NCBI GenBank assembly: GCA_003695135.1
Contig: RFIR01000238.1
Coordinates: 1-8,931, forward strand
DNA length: 8,931 bases
Reading direction: 5' to 3'
Source of the DNA: Alphaproteobacteria bacterium
GTDB lineage: Bacteria; Pseudomonadota; Alphaproteobacteria; Rhodobacterales; Rhodobacteraceae
Below are positions 1 through 6,032 of the stretch, piece after piece. Numbering within the stretch: position 1 is the first letter of the stretch; each line of letters begins with the position of its first letter. The position numbers and the translations under genes are program-made. The notes beneath the pieces were generated by a model. It did no database searches. It saw only the letters and a list, made by a program, of their open reading frames with translations, and had not been told where the DNA came from.

Positions 1-83
1 ATCACAACCTGACCGGCGCCGCATTTCGCCTCCGCCCGAGCGCAGCGCCCGGGTCTGGCCAGCGGAGTTTCGCAGGGGTTTCT
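1..83 (-). repeat. Truncated copy of the ~215-bp MITE-like repeat
   Basis: Positions 1-79 align without gaps to 8682-8760, with about 10 mismatches counted by eye. The match begins with ATCACAAC and includes the block GACCGGCGCCGCATTTCGCC. It ends in a terminal box, GGAGTTTCGCAGGGGTTTCT at 64-83. By analogy with the complete copy at 8551-8764, the missing part should lie just outside the window, to the left. I see no coding potential of its own. The matching strand can be read as a peptide in both copies, but substitutions fall at all three codon positions. Confidence 0.8.
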
Positions 84-92
84 GTGAACACT

Positions 93-113
93 CCACCGGC
101 TGAAAGCCGGTGG
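93..113. other. Right-end hairpin of the IS200/IS605 remnant
   Basis: Perfect 9-bp inverted repeat with a 3-nt loop (GAA), about 25 bp downstream of the tnpA stop on the minus strand. The position matches the right-end imperfect palindrome bound by TnpA dimers in this family. Confidence 0.7.
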
Positions 114-138
114 CTTCGGGTTACGGCTCAAAGCCGGA

Positions 139-306
139 TCAGTCCGCCATTCGGCGGACTTGCTTGACCTCAAAGTTGTCATCCGGTTCCGGCGGCGTCT
201 GCGCGGCGATGTCGCTCATCCAGACTTCGTCCGTCACATTGCCGCTCGTGGCCACTCGGTAGCCCTTGCCCCAGAGGTGCTGGCTCCGGTACCGTTTTCG
301 CGTTTG
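139..306 (-). pseudogene. tnpA: IS200/IS605 TnpA C-terminal remnant
   Basis: The minus-strand frame ending in TGA at 139-141 contains RKRYRSQHLWGKGYR followed by VATSGNVTDEVW and a PPEPDD tail. This is the usual C-terminal end of Y1 (HUH) transposases of the IS200/IS605 family, which excise and insert single-stranded DNA. The frame meets a stop at 340-342 and the N-terminal two thirds, including the HUH metal-binding motif, are absent. In active members the C-terminal helix carries the nucleophilic Tyr in a YIxxQ context (in IS200, YIKHQ). Here the equivalent stretch reads SDIAAQ, with Asp (codon 211-213) in place of Tyr. The fragment cannot be catalytic. The family call is confident; the upstream limit of homology is approximate. 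Confidence 0.85.
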
Positions 307-375
307 TCGGGATCCACTCGTTGAGCGCCGTCCCCCGCATTATTCCATTCCGGCATTCCACGCGGCCGCCGTCGC

Positions 376-404
376 AAACCCATGCCGGCTAAAGCCGTGG
401 GTTT
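376..404. other. Left-end hairpin of the IS200/IS605 remnant
   Basis: Arms AAACCCA/TGGGTTT and CGGC/GCCG enclose a TAAA loop, with a TGC bulge on one side. It lies on the 5' side of the tnpA remnant. Beside it, at 411-424, is a small separate hairpin (TCCCC, loop TATC, GGGGA). Confidence 0.65.
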
Positions 405-440
405 TACTGATCCCCTATCGGGGACTATAAAATAATTCCC

Positions 441-656
441 CGAGAGCTCTGCAAAACTTAACCAGACAGACCCGAGCGTTCCGCGCGGGCGCCACGAAAT
501 TGTGGCGCCACATGCGCTCTTCTTGTTTTCACTGTTGATCGATAAATATTGATTGCTAATTTATTTTCTAATTACTTTATGCGCGCGCAGTACACGCTGG
601 CAGAAATCGCGTCCTGCCCGGGATGCCCCGTCGCGCCGGAGTTTCGCAGGGGTCTC
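441..656 (+). repeat. Complete copy of a ~215-bp MITE-like repeat, left of the gene cluster
   Basis: In order the copy contains: an inverted terminal box GAGAGCTCTGCAAAAC (442-457); a GGCGCC-centred block with a perfect 8-bp stem (488-495/502-509, loop GAAATT); an AT-rich core (526-587); a GC-rich block; and the opposite terminal box GGAGTTTCGCAGGGGTCTC (638-656). The AT-rich core aligns without gaps to the reverse complement of 8618-8679 (62 nt, about 8 mismatches by eye). Positions 585-656 align without gaps to the reverse complement of 8860-8931. The AT-rich core stands out against the GC-rich genes. No transposase is encoded. The oppositely oriented ends fit a non-autonomous DDE-type element, but no target duplication is visible here. 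Confidence 0.8.
488..509. other. Perfect hairpin GGCGCCAC...GTGGCGCC inside the repeat
   Basis: An 8-bp perfect stem with a 6-nt loop (GAAATT). Related, less symmetrical versions occur in the other repeat copies (around 8499-8516 and 8693-8712), so the GGCGCC core is kept but the perfect palindrome is not. No T-tract follows it, so it is not a classical terminator. Confidence 0.6.
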
Positions 657-757
657 GTAAAATTACTTTACGCACATGTTGTAATGATCCCCGCACAACC
701 TTGCGCCTTTCGGGCATTCGCCTACATCCGGGTTTCGCAGGGGTTTCTCGAAAACCG
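638..757 (+). repeat. Linker between two like-oriented repeat boxes
   Basis: Two boxes containing GTTTCGCAGGGG (starting at 641 and 732) stand exactly 91 nt apart in the same orientation. The reverse complement of the right flank has the same arrangement with the same 91-nt spacing (boxes ending at 8875 and 8784). The two linkers align without gaps. Their ends are conserved (ATTACTTTA near one box, CATCCGGGTTT at the other) and the middle is diverged. A small palindrome GTAAA-ATTAC-TTTAC lies at 657-671. The linker ends about 14 nt before the stop codon of the last gene of the cluster, so it probably forms part of its 3' untranslated region. No GC-stem/T-tract terminator was found there. Confidence 0.7.
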
Positions 758-770
758 TGCGACCCGCGCC

Positions 771-1031
771 TCACCGCCGCCCGCGCCGCCGCGGCTTGCG
801 CGCGGCGCGCTCCAGCCCCTCGGCCAGCACCGCGGTCATCGGGTGATCGGGCCGCTCGGCGGCATAGCGCGCATGCAGACGCGCGGTGGAGGCGGCCATG
901 TCCCAGCCCTCCGGCATGCCCAGCGCCCAGTCGAGATAGATCGAGCGGCATTCCGCCGGCCCGATGCCCTCGATGCGATAGGCCTCGAAGATCAGGCCGC
1001 GCGGATCGTCCTCTGAGCGTTCCTTGTCCAT
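771..1031 (-). CDS. Small protein of unknown function, last gene of the cluster
   Basis: The predicted protein has 86 residues, beginning MDKERSEDDPRGLIFEAYRI. The ATG at 1029-1031 is chosen because GAAAGAGG lies just upstream and it gives a 13-nt gap after the deacetylase gene; longer starts would run into that gene. The first half is acidic and aromatic (EAYRIEGIGPAECRSIYLDW), the second half looks helical (MAASTARLHARYAAERPDHP), and it ends in a very basic tail KPRRRGRR. There is no signal peptide or membrane segment, so it is probably cytoplasmic. The basic tail could contact nucleic acid, but that is only a suggestion. I do not recognise a named domain. The ribosome-binding site, tight spacing and gene-like composition support a real gene. 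Confidence 0.75.
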   Translation of the reverse strand: MDKERSEDDPRGLIFEAYRIEGIGPAECRSIYLDWALGMPEGWDMAASTARLHARYAAERPDHPMTAVLAEGLERAARKPRRRGRR

Positions 1032-1044
1032 CGCCACGCCTCTT

Positions 1045-1974
1045 TCACGGCGCGCCCGCGCGGTCAATCCGCGCCATGAGCCCCAGCCGCGCGGCCTCGG
1101 CGAAGACCGTGAAATGCCGCCCCGCCACCTCGGCCGGATCCTCGCCATAACCGCCGCCCATCACCACCGCCACCGGGATGCCGGCCGCGTCGAGGCGCGA
1201 GAGCACCATGCGCTCGCGGCCCGCCAGCCCCTCGCGGCTGAGATCGAGCCGCCCCAGCCGGTCGCCGCGACAGGGATCGACCCCGGCATTGTAGATCGCC
1301 AGATCGAAGCGTTCGGCCAGAACCCGCGCGAGCAGCCCGTCCAGCGCCCGCAGATAGTCGGCGTCCCCGGTGCGATCGGGCAGGCCGAGATCGATGTCCG
1401 AGCGCGCCTTGCGGGCGGGAAAGTTCCGCTCGGCATGCATCGAGACGGTGCGCACGCGCGGCTCGATGGTGAAGATGCGCGCGGTGCCGTCGCCCTGATG
1501 CACGTCGAGATCGAGGATCAGCACCCGATTGACCCGGCCGGTGTCGAGCAGCGCCTGCGCCGCGAAGGCAGCGTCGTTGAAGACGCAATAGCCGGCCCCG
1601 CCATTCGGCCCGGCATGATGCGCCCCGCCTGCGAGGCTGGCGGCGAAGCCATGCGCCAGCGCGGCCTCGGCCGCCATCAGCGCGGCCGAACAGGCCAGAG
1701 CCGCCCGCCGCGCCACCTCCTGCGTCGCGGGAAGCCCGATGCGGCGGACCTCCTCGGCGCCGAGGCTGCAGCTCATTACCCGTTCGACATAGGCGGGGTG
1801 ATGCACGCGGGTGATCGCGGCACTGCCGGCCGGCGCCGGCGTCAGGGCGGCATTCGGCCCGATCAGCCCCTCGCGCAGCAGCAGGCGGTGCAGATGGCCC
1901 AGCTTGGACAGGCCCGCCCCGTGCCGCGGCATCAGCGAGCGCGCGAAATCGGGATGCCAGACCAGCCGGCTCAC
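1045..1974 (-). CDS. Class IV (HDAC11-like) histone deacetylase family protein
   Basis: A 309-residue zinc-dependent deacetylase of the arginase/deacetylase fold, presumed cytoplasmic, that removes acyl groups from lysines or small amines. Visible motifs are the paired histidines in GGAHHAG (119-120), GAGYCVFND (127-134), zinc ligands in DLDVHQGDG (Asp157, His159) and NAGVDP (Asp233), and the transition-state Tyr in GGGY (276). The HQGDG and GDRLG patterns match class IV (HDAC11/bacterial) enzymes better than class I/II, which have HHG. HDAC11 itself prefers long-chain acyl-lysine, so substrate cannot be assumed to be acetyl. The start is GTG at 1972-1974, overlapping the glnE TGA as GTGA, which implies translational coupling. 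Length is normal for the subgroup. Bacteria lack histones; acetoin-utilisation or polyamine roles are alternatives. Confidence 0.9.
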   Translation of the reverse strand: MSRLVWHPDFARSLMPRHGAGLSKLGHLHRLLLREGLIGPNAALTPAPAGSAAITRVHHPAYVERVMSCSLGAEEVRRIGLPATQEVARRAALACSAALMAAEAALAHGFAASLAGGAHHAGPNGGAGYCVFNDAAFAAQALLDTGRVNRVLILDLDVHQGDGTARIFTIEPRVRTVSMHAERNFPARKARSDIDLGLPDRTGDADYLRALDGLLARVLAERFDLAIYNAGVDPCRGDRLGRLDLSREGLAGRERMVLSRLDAAGIPVAVVMGGGYGEDPAEVAGRHFTVFAEAARLGLMARIDRAGAP

Positions 1975-4778
1975 TTGCCGCCGAGCCGGCCTTCGACGAC
2001 GGCCGCAGCCGCCGCCATGCCCGTCTCCAGCCGCTGCTGCAGCGTGGCCAGATCCGGCGCGTCGGTGGCGCGGATCAGCGCCTCGACAAAGCCTGCCCCG
2101 GCCGCTTCGGGGTCGAGCGGTCCCTCCATCGCCAGCCGCCCGTAATGCTGGACCACGATGGCCAGACCCAGCGCATCGGCCAGCGTTTCGGCATCGGCAT
2201 CATCGAGGAAACCGGCTTTGCGCAGCGGCGCTATGGCGTGGATCGGGGCGCGGATGCCGGCCAGTCCCGTGGCGAGCATCCCGGCCTGGCAGACCAGTTC
2301 GATGTCGAGCATGCCGCCGGGTCGGCGCTTGACGTCCCAGACGCTGTCGGCCCGCCCGGCCCGGGCCCGGGCGATGCGCCCGCGCATCTCGCGCACATCG
2401 GCCATGAGCCTGTCCCGGTCGCGCGGGGCGCTCAACACCTCTTCGATCACCGCATCGACATCGGCGCCGAGGCCGGGCTCGCCGGCCACCACCCGGGCGC
2501 GGGTCAGCGCCATGTGCTCCCATGTCCAGGCCTCCTCGCGCTGATAGCCGGCAAAGCCGGCGAGCGAGACCGCGACCGGCCCCTGCCGGCCCGACGGGCG
2601 CAGCCGCATATCGACCTTGTAAAGCTGCCCCTCGGCGGTGGGGGCGGTCAGGGCCGAGATCAGCGCCTGGGTCAGCCGGGCGTAATAGGCGGTGACCGCC
2701 AGCGGCTTCGGCCCGCGCGATTCGGTCTCGCCGGCCGGGTCGTAGACGATGATGAGATCGAGATCGGAAGTGATCGTCATCTCGCGCGAGCCGAGCTTGC
2801 CCATGCCCAGCACCGCTACCCCGCGGCCCGGCGGCGGGCCGTGGCGCCGCTCGAGCCGGGCCTGCACAATCGGCAGCAGCGCGCGCAACGCCGCCTCGGC
2901 GATGTCGCTGAAGCTGTGGCCGGCCTCCTCGGCCCGGGCGACGCCGCGCAGAAGCTGGACGCCGGTGCGAAAGCCGCGCTCGCGCGCCCAGCGCCGGGCG
3001 ATGTCGAGCTGCTCCTCGTAATCCTCCGTCCGCCCCAGCGCCTCGCGCAACAGCCGCGTGAGTTCCCGCGTGTCGGGCTGGGGCTGGAAGAAGTCGGGCT
3101 CCAGCACCGCATCGAGCACCAGCGGATATTGCGAAAGCGCGGTGGCCAGACGCGGCGAGGCGGCGCAGATTTCGGCCAGAAGATCGAGAAGCTGGGGATT
3201 GGCCTCGAACAGCGACAGGATCTGCACCCCTGCGGGAAGGCCGGAGAGGAAGGCGTCGAAACGGCGGATCGCATCGTCGGGCGAGGCGGCCTTGGCCAGG
3301 CGCTGGGTGATCTCCGGCAGCAGCCGCGCCAGGATCGCGCGCGCGCGCTCGGTCCGCGTCGCCGCGATGCGCCCGCCGAGCCAGCGCTCGATCAGGTCGA
3401 TCACGCCATCGGGATCGGCATAGCCCAGCCGCGCCAGCGTCTCGGGGCCGATCTCGCGCGATGCATGGAAGCCGGCGGGGGCGAAGAAGGCCTCGGTCAG
3501 CCCATGCACGCGCTCGAAACGGGCGATCTCCTGCCTGCCGAAGGCCTCGATATCGCTCTCGCCGTAAAGTGCGGCCAGCCGGCGCTGCCCCTCGGCGGCG
3601 GTCGGGACCAGATGGGTCTGGGCGTCCTCCAGCATCTGGATGCGATGCTCCAGCATCCGATGCCGGCGATAGGCGTCGACCAGCGCCTGGGACACATCCT
3701 CCGAGATCCAGCCCTTGCGCGCCAGCATCGCCAGCGCCTGCACCGTGCCGCGCAGGCGCAGATCGGGGTCGCGCCCGCCGCAGATCAGCTGCCTTGTCTG
3801 GGCGAAGAACTCGATGGCGCGGATGCCGCCGCGGCCCAGCTTGACGTCATGTCCGGCAAACTCGAACGCCTCGCGCAGCCGCTTGTGGGCGCGGATGCGC
3901 CGCTGCATGTCATAGGCGTCCTCGATGGCGGCGAAATCGAGATGTCGCCGCCAGATGAAGGGCGCGATCGCCTGCAGGAACGCCTCGCCACCCGCAATGT
4001 CGCCGGCACAGGGCCGGGCCTTGATCAGCGCCGCGCGTTCCCAGTTGCGGCCGACCGATTCGTAATAGGCCTCGGCCATGCCGGCGCCGATACAGACCGG
4101 GGTGACCGCGGGATCGGGGCGCAGCCTCAGATCGGTGCGGAACACATAGCCATCGGCGGTGACCGCCGACAGCGAGCGGACCATGCGCTGGATCACCCGC
4201 ACATAGCCCGAACGGATATCGGCATAGTCCTCGGCCGGGTGGCGGTCTTCGTCGAAGAGGCAGATCAGGTCGATATCGGAGGAATAGTTGAGCTCGCCCG
4301 CCCCCATCTTGCCCATGGCCAGCACGATGGGCGGCGGCGCATCCCGGGGCAGCCGGCCGCGGCGGATTTCCTGCGCCAGATGATGGGCGAGCGCGCTGGC
4401 GACCGCCAGATCGGCGAAGTCGGTCAGAAACCCGGTCACCTGTTCCAGCGACCACACCCCGCCGAGATCGGCGAGCGCGGTCAGGAGCGCCACGCGCCGC
4501 TTGCGCAGGCGCAGCGCCCGGTCGGGCGATGCGTCGGGTTCGGTCTCCAGCGGCGCCAGCAGGGCGGCGGCGCTGTCCTCGGGCCGGGCCGACGCGATGC
4601 CGTGCAGCCAGTCCGCCTCGGCGGTGATTGCGGCGTTGAGAAAGCGCGAGGCGCCGGCCGCGCCCTCGACCAGCGCGGCGAAGGCTTCCGGCGCAGCCTC
4701 GAGGCGTGCGCGCGCCTCGGCCCCGCGCGCGGCATCGACGGGCAGCGGAAACCGCTGGATCAGATCGGCAAGGCGCAT
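1971..4778 (-). CDS. glnE: Bifunctional glutamine synthetase adenylyltransferase/deadenylase
   Basis: The 935-residue protein adenylylates glutamine synthetase when nitrogen is plentiful and removes the AMP when nitrogen is scarce, responding to PII and glutamine. Two nucleotidyltransferase domains are visible. The N-terminal (deadenylylase) domain has GKMGAGELNYSSDIDL at 156-171, and the C-terminal (adenylyltransferase) domain has GKLGSREMTITSDLDL at 660-675. Each has its metal-binding DxD pair, and RLRP follows each (218-221, 725-728). The helical repeats KLGRGGIRAIEFFAQ (313-327) and KRRPGGMLDIE (817-827) are also present; in the first, Ala replaces the Glu usual in GGIREIEF. Length matches the family (~945). 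The ATG at 4776-4778 lies 28 nt after the preceding gene, and its ribosome-binding site is weak. The 3' end overlaps the deacetylase start. Confidence 0.97.
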   Translation of the reverse strand: MRLADLIQRFPLPVDAARGAEARARLEAAPEAFAALVEGAAGASRFLNAAITAEADWLHGIASARPEDSAAALLAPLETEPDASPDRALRLRKRRVALLTALADLGGVWSLEQVTGFLTDFADLAVASALAHHLAQEIRRGRLPRDAPPPIVLAMGKMGAGELNYSSDIDLICLFDEDRHPAEDYADIRSGYVRVIQRMVRSLSAVTADGYVFRTDLRLRPDPAVTPVCIGAGMAEAYYESVGRNWERAALIKARPCAGDIAGGEAFLQAIAPFIWRRHLDFAAIEDAYDMQRRIRAHKRLREAFEFAGHDVKLGRGGIRAIEFFAQTRQLICGGRDPDLRLRGTVQALAMLARKGWISEDVSQALVDAYRRHRMLEHRIQMLEDAQTHLVPTAAEGQRRLAALYGESDIEAFGRQEIARFERVHGLTEAFFAPAGFHASREIGPETLARLGYADPDGVIDLIERWLGGRIAATRTERARAILARLLPEITQRLAKAASPDDAIRRFDAFLSGLPAGVQILSLFEANPQLLDLLAEICAASPRLATALSQYPLVLDAVLEPDFFQPQPDTRELTRLLREALGRTEDYEEQLDIARRWARERGFRTGVQLLRGVARAEEAGHSFSDIAEAALRALLPIVQARLERRHGPPPGRGVAVLGMGKLGSREMTITSDLDLIIVYDPAGETESRGPKPLAVTAYYARLTQALISALTAPTAEGQLYKVDMRLRPSGRQGPVAVSLAGFAGYQREEAWTWEHMALTRARVVAGEPGLGADVDAVIEEVLSAPRDRDRLMADVREMRGRIARARAGRADSVWDVKRRPGGMLDIELVCQAGMLATGLAGIRAPIHAIAPLRKAGFLDDADAETLADALGLAIVVQHYGRLAMEGPLDPEAAGAGFVEALIRATDAPDLATLQQRLETGMAAAAAVVEGRLGGK

Positions 4779-4806
4779 GTCGCCGTGTCCGCTTTGCCCG
4801 TGCCGG

Positions 4807-5583
4807 TCACCGTCCCCGGAACACCGCGGCGCGCTTTTCCATGAACGCCATGACGCCTTCGAGATAGTCTTCGCTGCGCCCCGCCTCGCCCTGTGCGCTC
4901 GCCTCCGCCTCGAGCTGGGCGGCCAGATCGTTGGCGAAGCTGCGGCGCAGCACCGATTTCATCAGGGCAAAGGCGCGGGTGGGTCCGCGAGCGAGCTGGA
5001 CGGCGCGCGCCGCGACATGTTCGGGGAACTGCTCGTCGGGCACCACCTCCCAGATCATGCCCCAGGCCTCGGCCTGCGCGGCGGGGATCTTCTCGGCGAA
5101 CAGCGCCGCCCCCATCGCCTTGGCCAGTCCCATGCTGCGCGGCAGCCAGTAGGTGCCGCCGGCATCCGGTACCAGCCCGATGCGGGCGAAGGCCTCCATG
5201 AAATAGGCGCTCTCGGCCGCGATCACCACATCGGCGGCGAGGGCGAGATTGGCCCCCGCCCCCGCCGCGGCGCCATTGACCGCGGCGATGGTGGGGATCG
5301 GGCAGCCTGCCAGCGCCTCGATCAGCGGGTGATATTCCTCGATGAGCGTGCGCTGCAGGTCGACATCGGCCGCATTCTGGCGCTGGCCGAGATCCTGGCC
5401 CGAGCAGAACGCCCGGCCGGCGCCCGTCAGCACCGCCACCCGCGCCTCGCCCTCGGCCCGGCGCAGCGCGTGCAGCAGATCCACGCGCATCTGGGCGGTC
5501 ATGGCGTTGAGCTGCTCGGGCCGGTTGAGCGTGATGGTCGCGACATCCGATTCCAGATCGTAGATGATCGTCTCGTAGCTCAT
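4807..5583 (-). CDS. Enoyl-CoA hydratase/isomerase family protein, PaaG-like
   Basis: A 258-residue crotonase-fold enzyme, presumed cytoplasmic, acting on acyl-CoA thioesters. The oxyanion-hole segments FCSGQDL (59-65) and NGAAAGAGANLAL (103-115) are clear. The segment IGLVPDAGGTYWLPR (135-149) carries Asp140 where PaaG (1,2-epoxyphenylacetyl-CoA isomerase) has its catalytic Asp. The C-terminal AGRSEDYLEGVMAFMEKR also resembles PaaG. Classical hydratases carry two catalytic glutamates instead, so an isomerase role is likelier than hydration, but no other phenylacetate genes are here and the substrate is unknown. The ATG overlaps the ccmH stop (ATGA) and has a strong ribosome-binding site, GGGAGAGGA. 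I recall a hydratase/isomerase after ccmH in Rhodobacterales, which I could not check. Confidence 0.92.
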   Translation of the reverse strand: MSYETIIYDLESDVATITLNRPEQLNAMTAQMRVDLLHALRRAEGEARVAVLTGAGRAFCSGQDLGQRQNAADVDLQRTLIEEYHPLIEALAGCPIPTIAAVNGAAAGAGANLALAADVVIAAESAYFMEAFARIGLVPDAGGTYWLPRSMGLAKAMGAALFAEKIPAAQAEAWGMIWEVVPDEQFPEHVAARAVQLARGPTRAFALMKSVLRRSFANDLAAQLEAEASAQGEAGRSEDYLEGVMAFMEKRAAVFRGR

Positions 5584-6029
5584 CGGTCCTCTCCCATCAG
5601 CCGGTCGAGCCGGGCCTTTTCCTCGGCACTGAGCGCGGGCTGCGTCTCGTGCGGCAATCGCCGGCGCAGGCGCCAGTAGGCCAGACCGCCGAGGATAAGC
5701 GCGATCGGACCGGCGGCCCAGAGCAGGATGTTGGCCCCGCTCATGCGCGGGCGCATCAGCACGAAATCGCCATAGCGGGCGACGAAGAAGTCCAGCACCT
5801 CCTGGTCGGTGTCGCCGGCCATGATCCGCTCGCGCACGATCAGGCGGGCATCATGCGCCCAGTCGGCATCGGAGGAGGCGATCACCTGGCCGCGGCAGAC
5901 CACGCAACGGATCTGTTCGTCGAGCGCCTGCGCGCGCGCCTCCAGCGCCGGGTCGGCCAGCATCTCGTCAGGCTGGACAGCCAGGGCGGGACCGGCCAGC
6001 AGGAAAAGGACGAGGAGAACCGCGCGCAT
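5580..6029 (-). CDS. ccmH: Cytochrome c maturation protein CcmH (CcmL/Ccl2 type)
   Basis: A 149-residue membrane-anchored periplasmic thiol protein that keeps the CxxCH haem-binding motif of apocytochrome c reduced and presents it to CcmF. A signal peptide covers about residues 1-17 (MRAVLLVLFLLAGPALA). The redox motif RCVVCRGQ has Cys42 and Cys45; the family norm is LRCxxCQNQ, so CRGQ is a variant with both cysteines intact. Next come the conserved DSDADW-like helix, the RERI segment (67-69 region) and the signature ARYGDFVLMRP (84-94). One C-terminal membrane helix lies at about 100-119, with a short basic then acidic cytoplasmic tail. It lacks the TPR (CcmI-like) extension of the fused E. 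coli form. It starts 3 nt after ccmF. Confidence 0.95.
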   Translation of the reverse strand: MRAVLLVLFLLAGPALAVQPDEMLADPALEARAQALDEQIRCVVCRGQVIASSDADWAHDARLIVRERIMAGDTDQEVLDFFVARYGDFVLMRPRMSGANILLWAAGPIALILGGLAYWRLRRRLPHETQPALSAEEKARLDRLMGEDR

Positions 6030-6032
6030 CGC

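Larger units (their letters stand above)
93..404 (-). mobile_element. Decayed IS200/IS605-family element, internally deleted
   Basis: The segment is bounded by two subterminal hairpins of the type recognised by Y1 transposases. The right-end hairpin (93-113) is a perfect 9-bp stem, CCACCGGCT/AGCCGGTGG, with a GAA loop. The left-end hairpin (376-404) pairs AAACCCA with TGGGTTT, then CGGC with GCCG around a TAAA loop, with a 3-nt bulge. Between them, on the minus strand, only the C-terminal part of tnpA survives. At about 310 bp it is less than half of a usual IS200 element. There are no terminal inverted repeats or target duplication, as expected for this family. It sits between two oppositely oriented boxes of the dispersed repeat (64-83 and 442-457), so it probably landed in or beside an older repeat copy. 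Exact ends are uncertain because the cleavage sites were not identified. Confidence 0.75.

Noticed and set aside
179..361. Minus-strand 60-codon frame in the IS remnant
   Set aside because: It runs in a different frame from the recognisable TnpA C-terminus; a spurious frame in decayed sequence.
1024..2145. Plus-strand 373-codon frame opposite the deacetylase gene
   Set aside because: Antisense shadow; the minus-strand deacetylase has all its zinc ligands.
2145..4844. Plus-strand open frame of 899 codons opposite glnE
   Set aside because: Gln/Arg/Gly/Ala-rich shadow typical of the antisense of GC-rich genes; glnE on the minus strand has clear catalytic motifs across its whole length.
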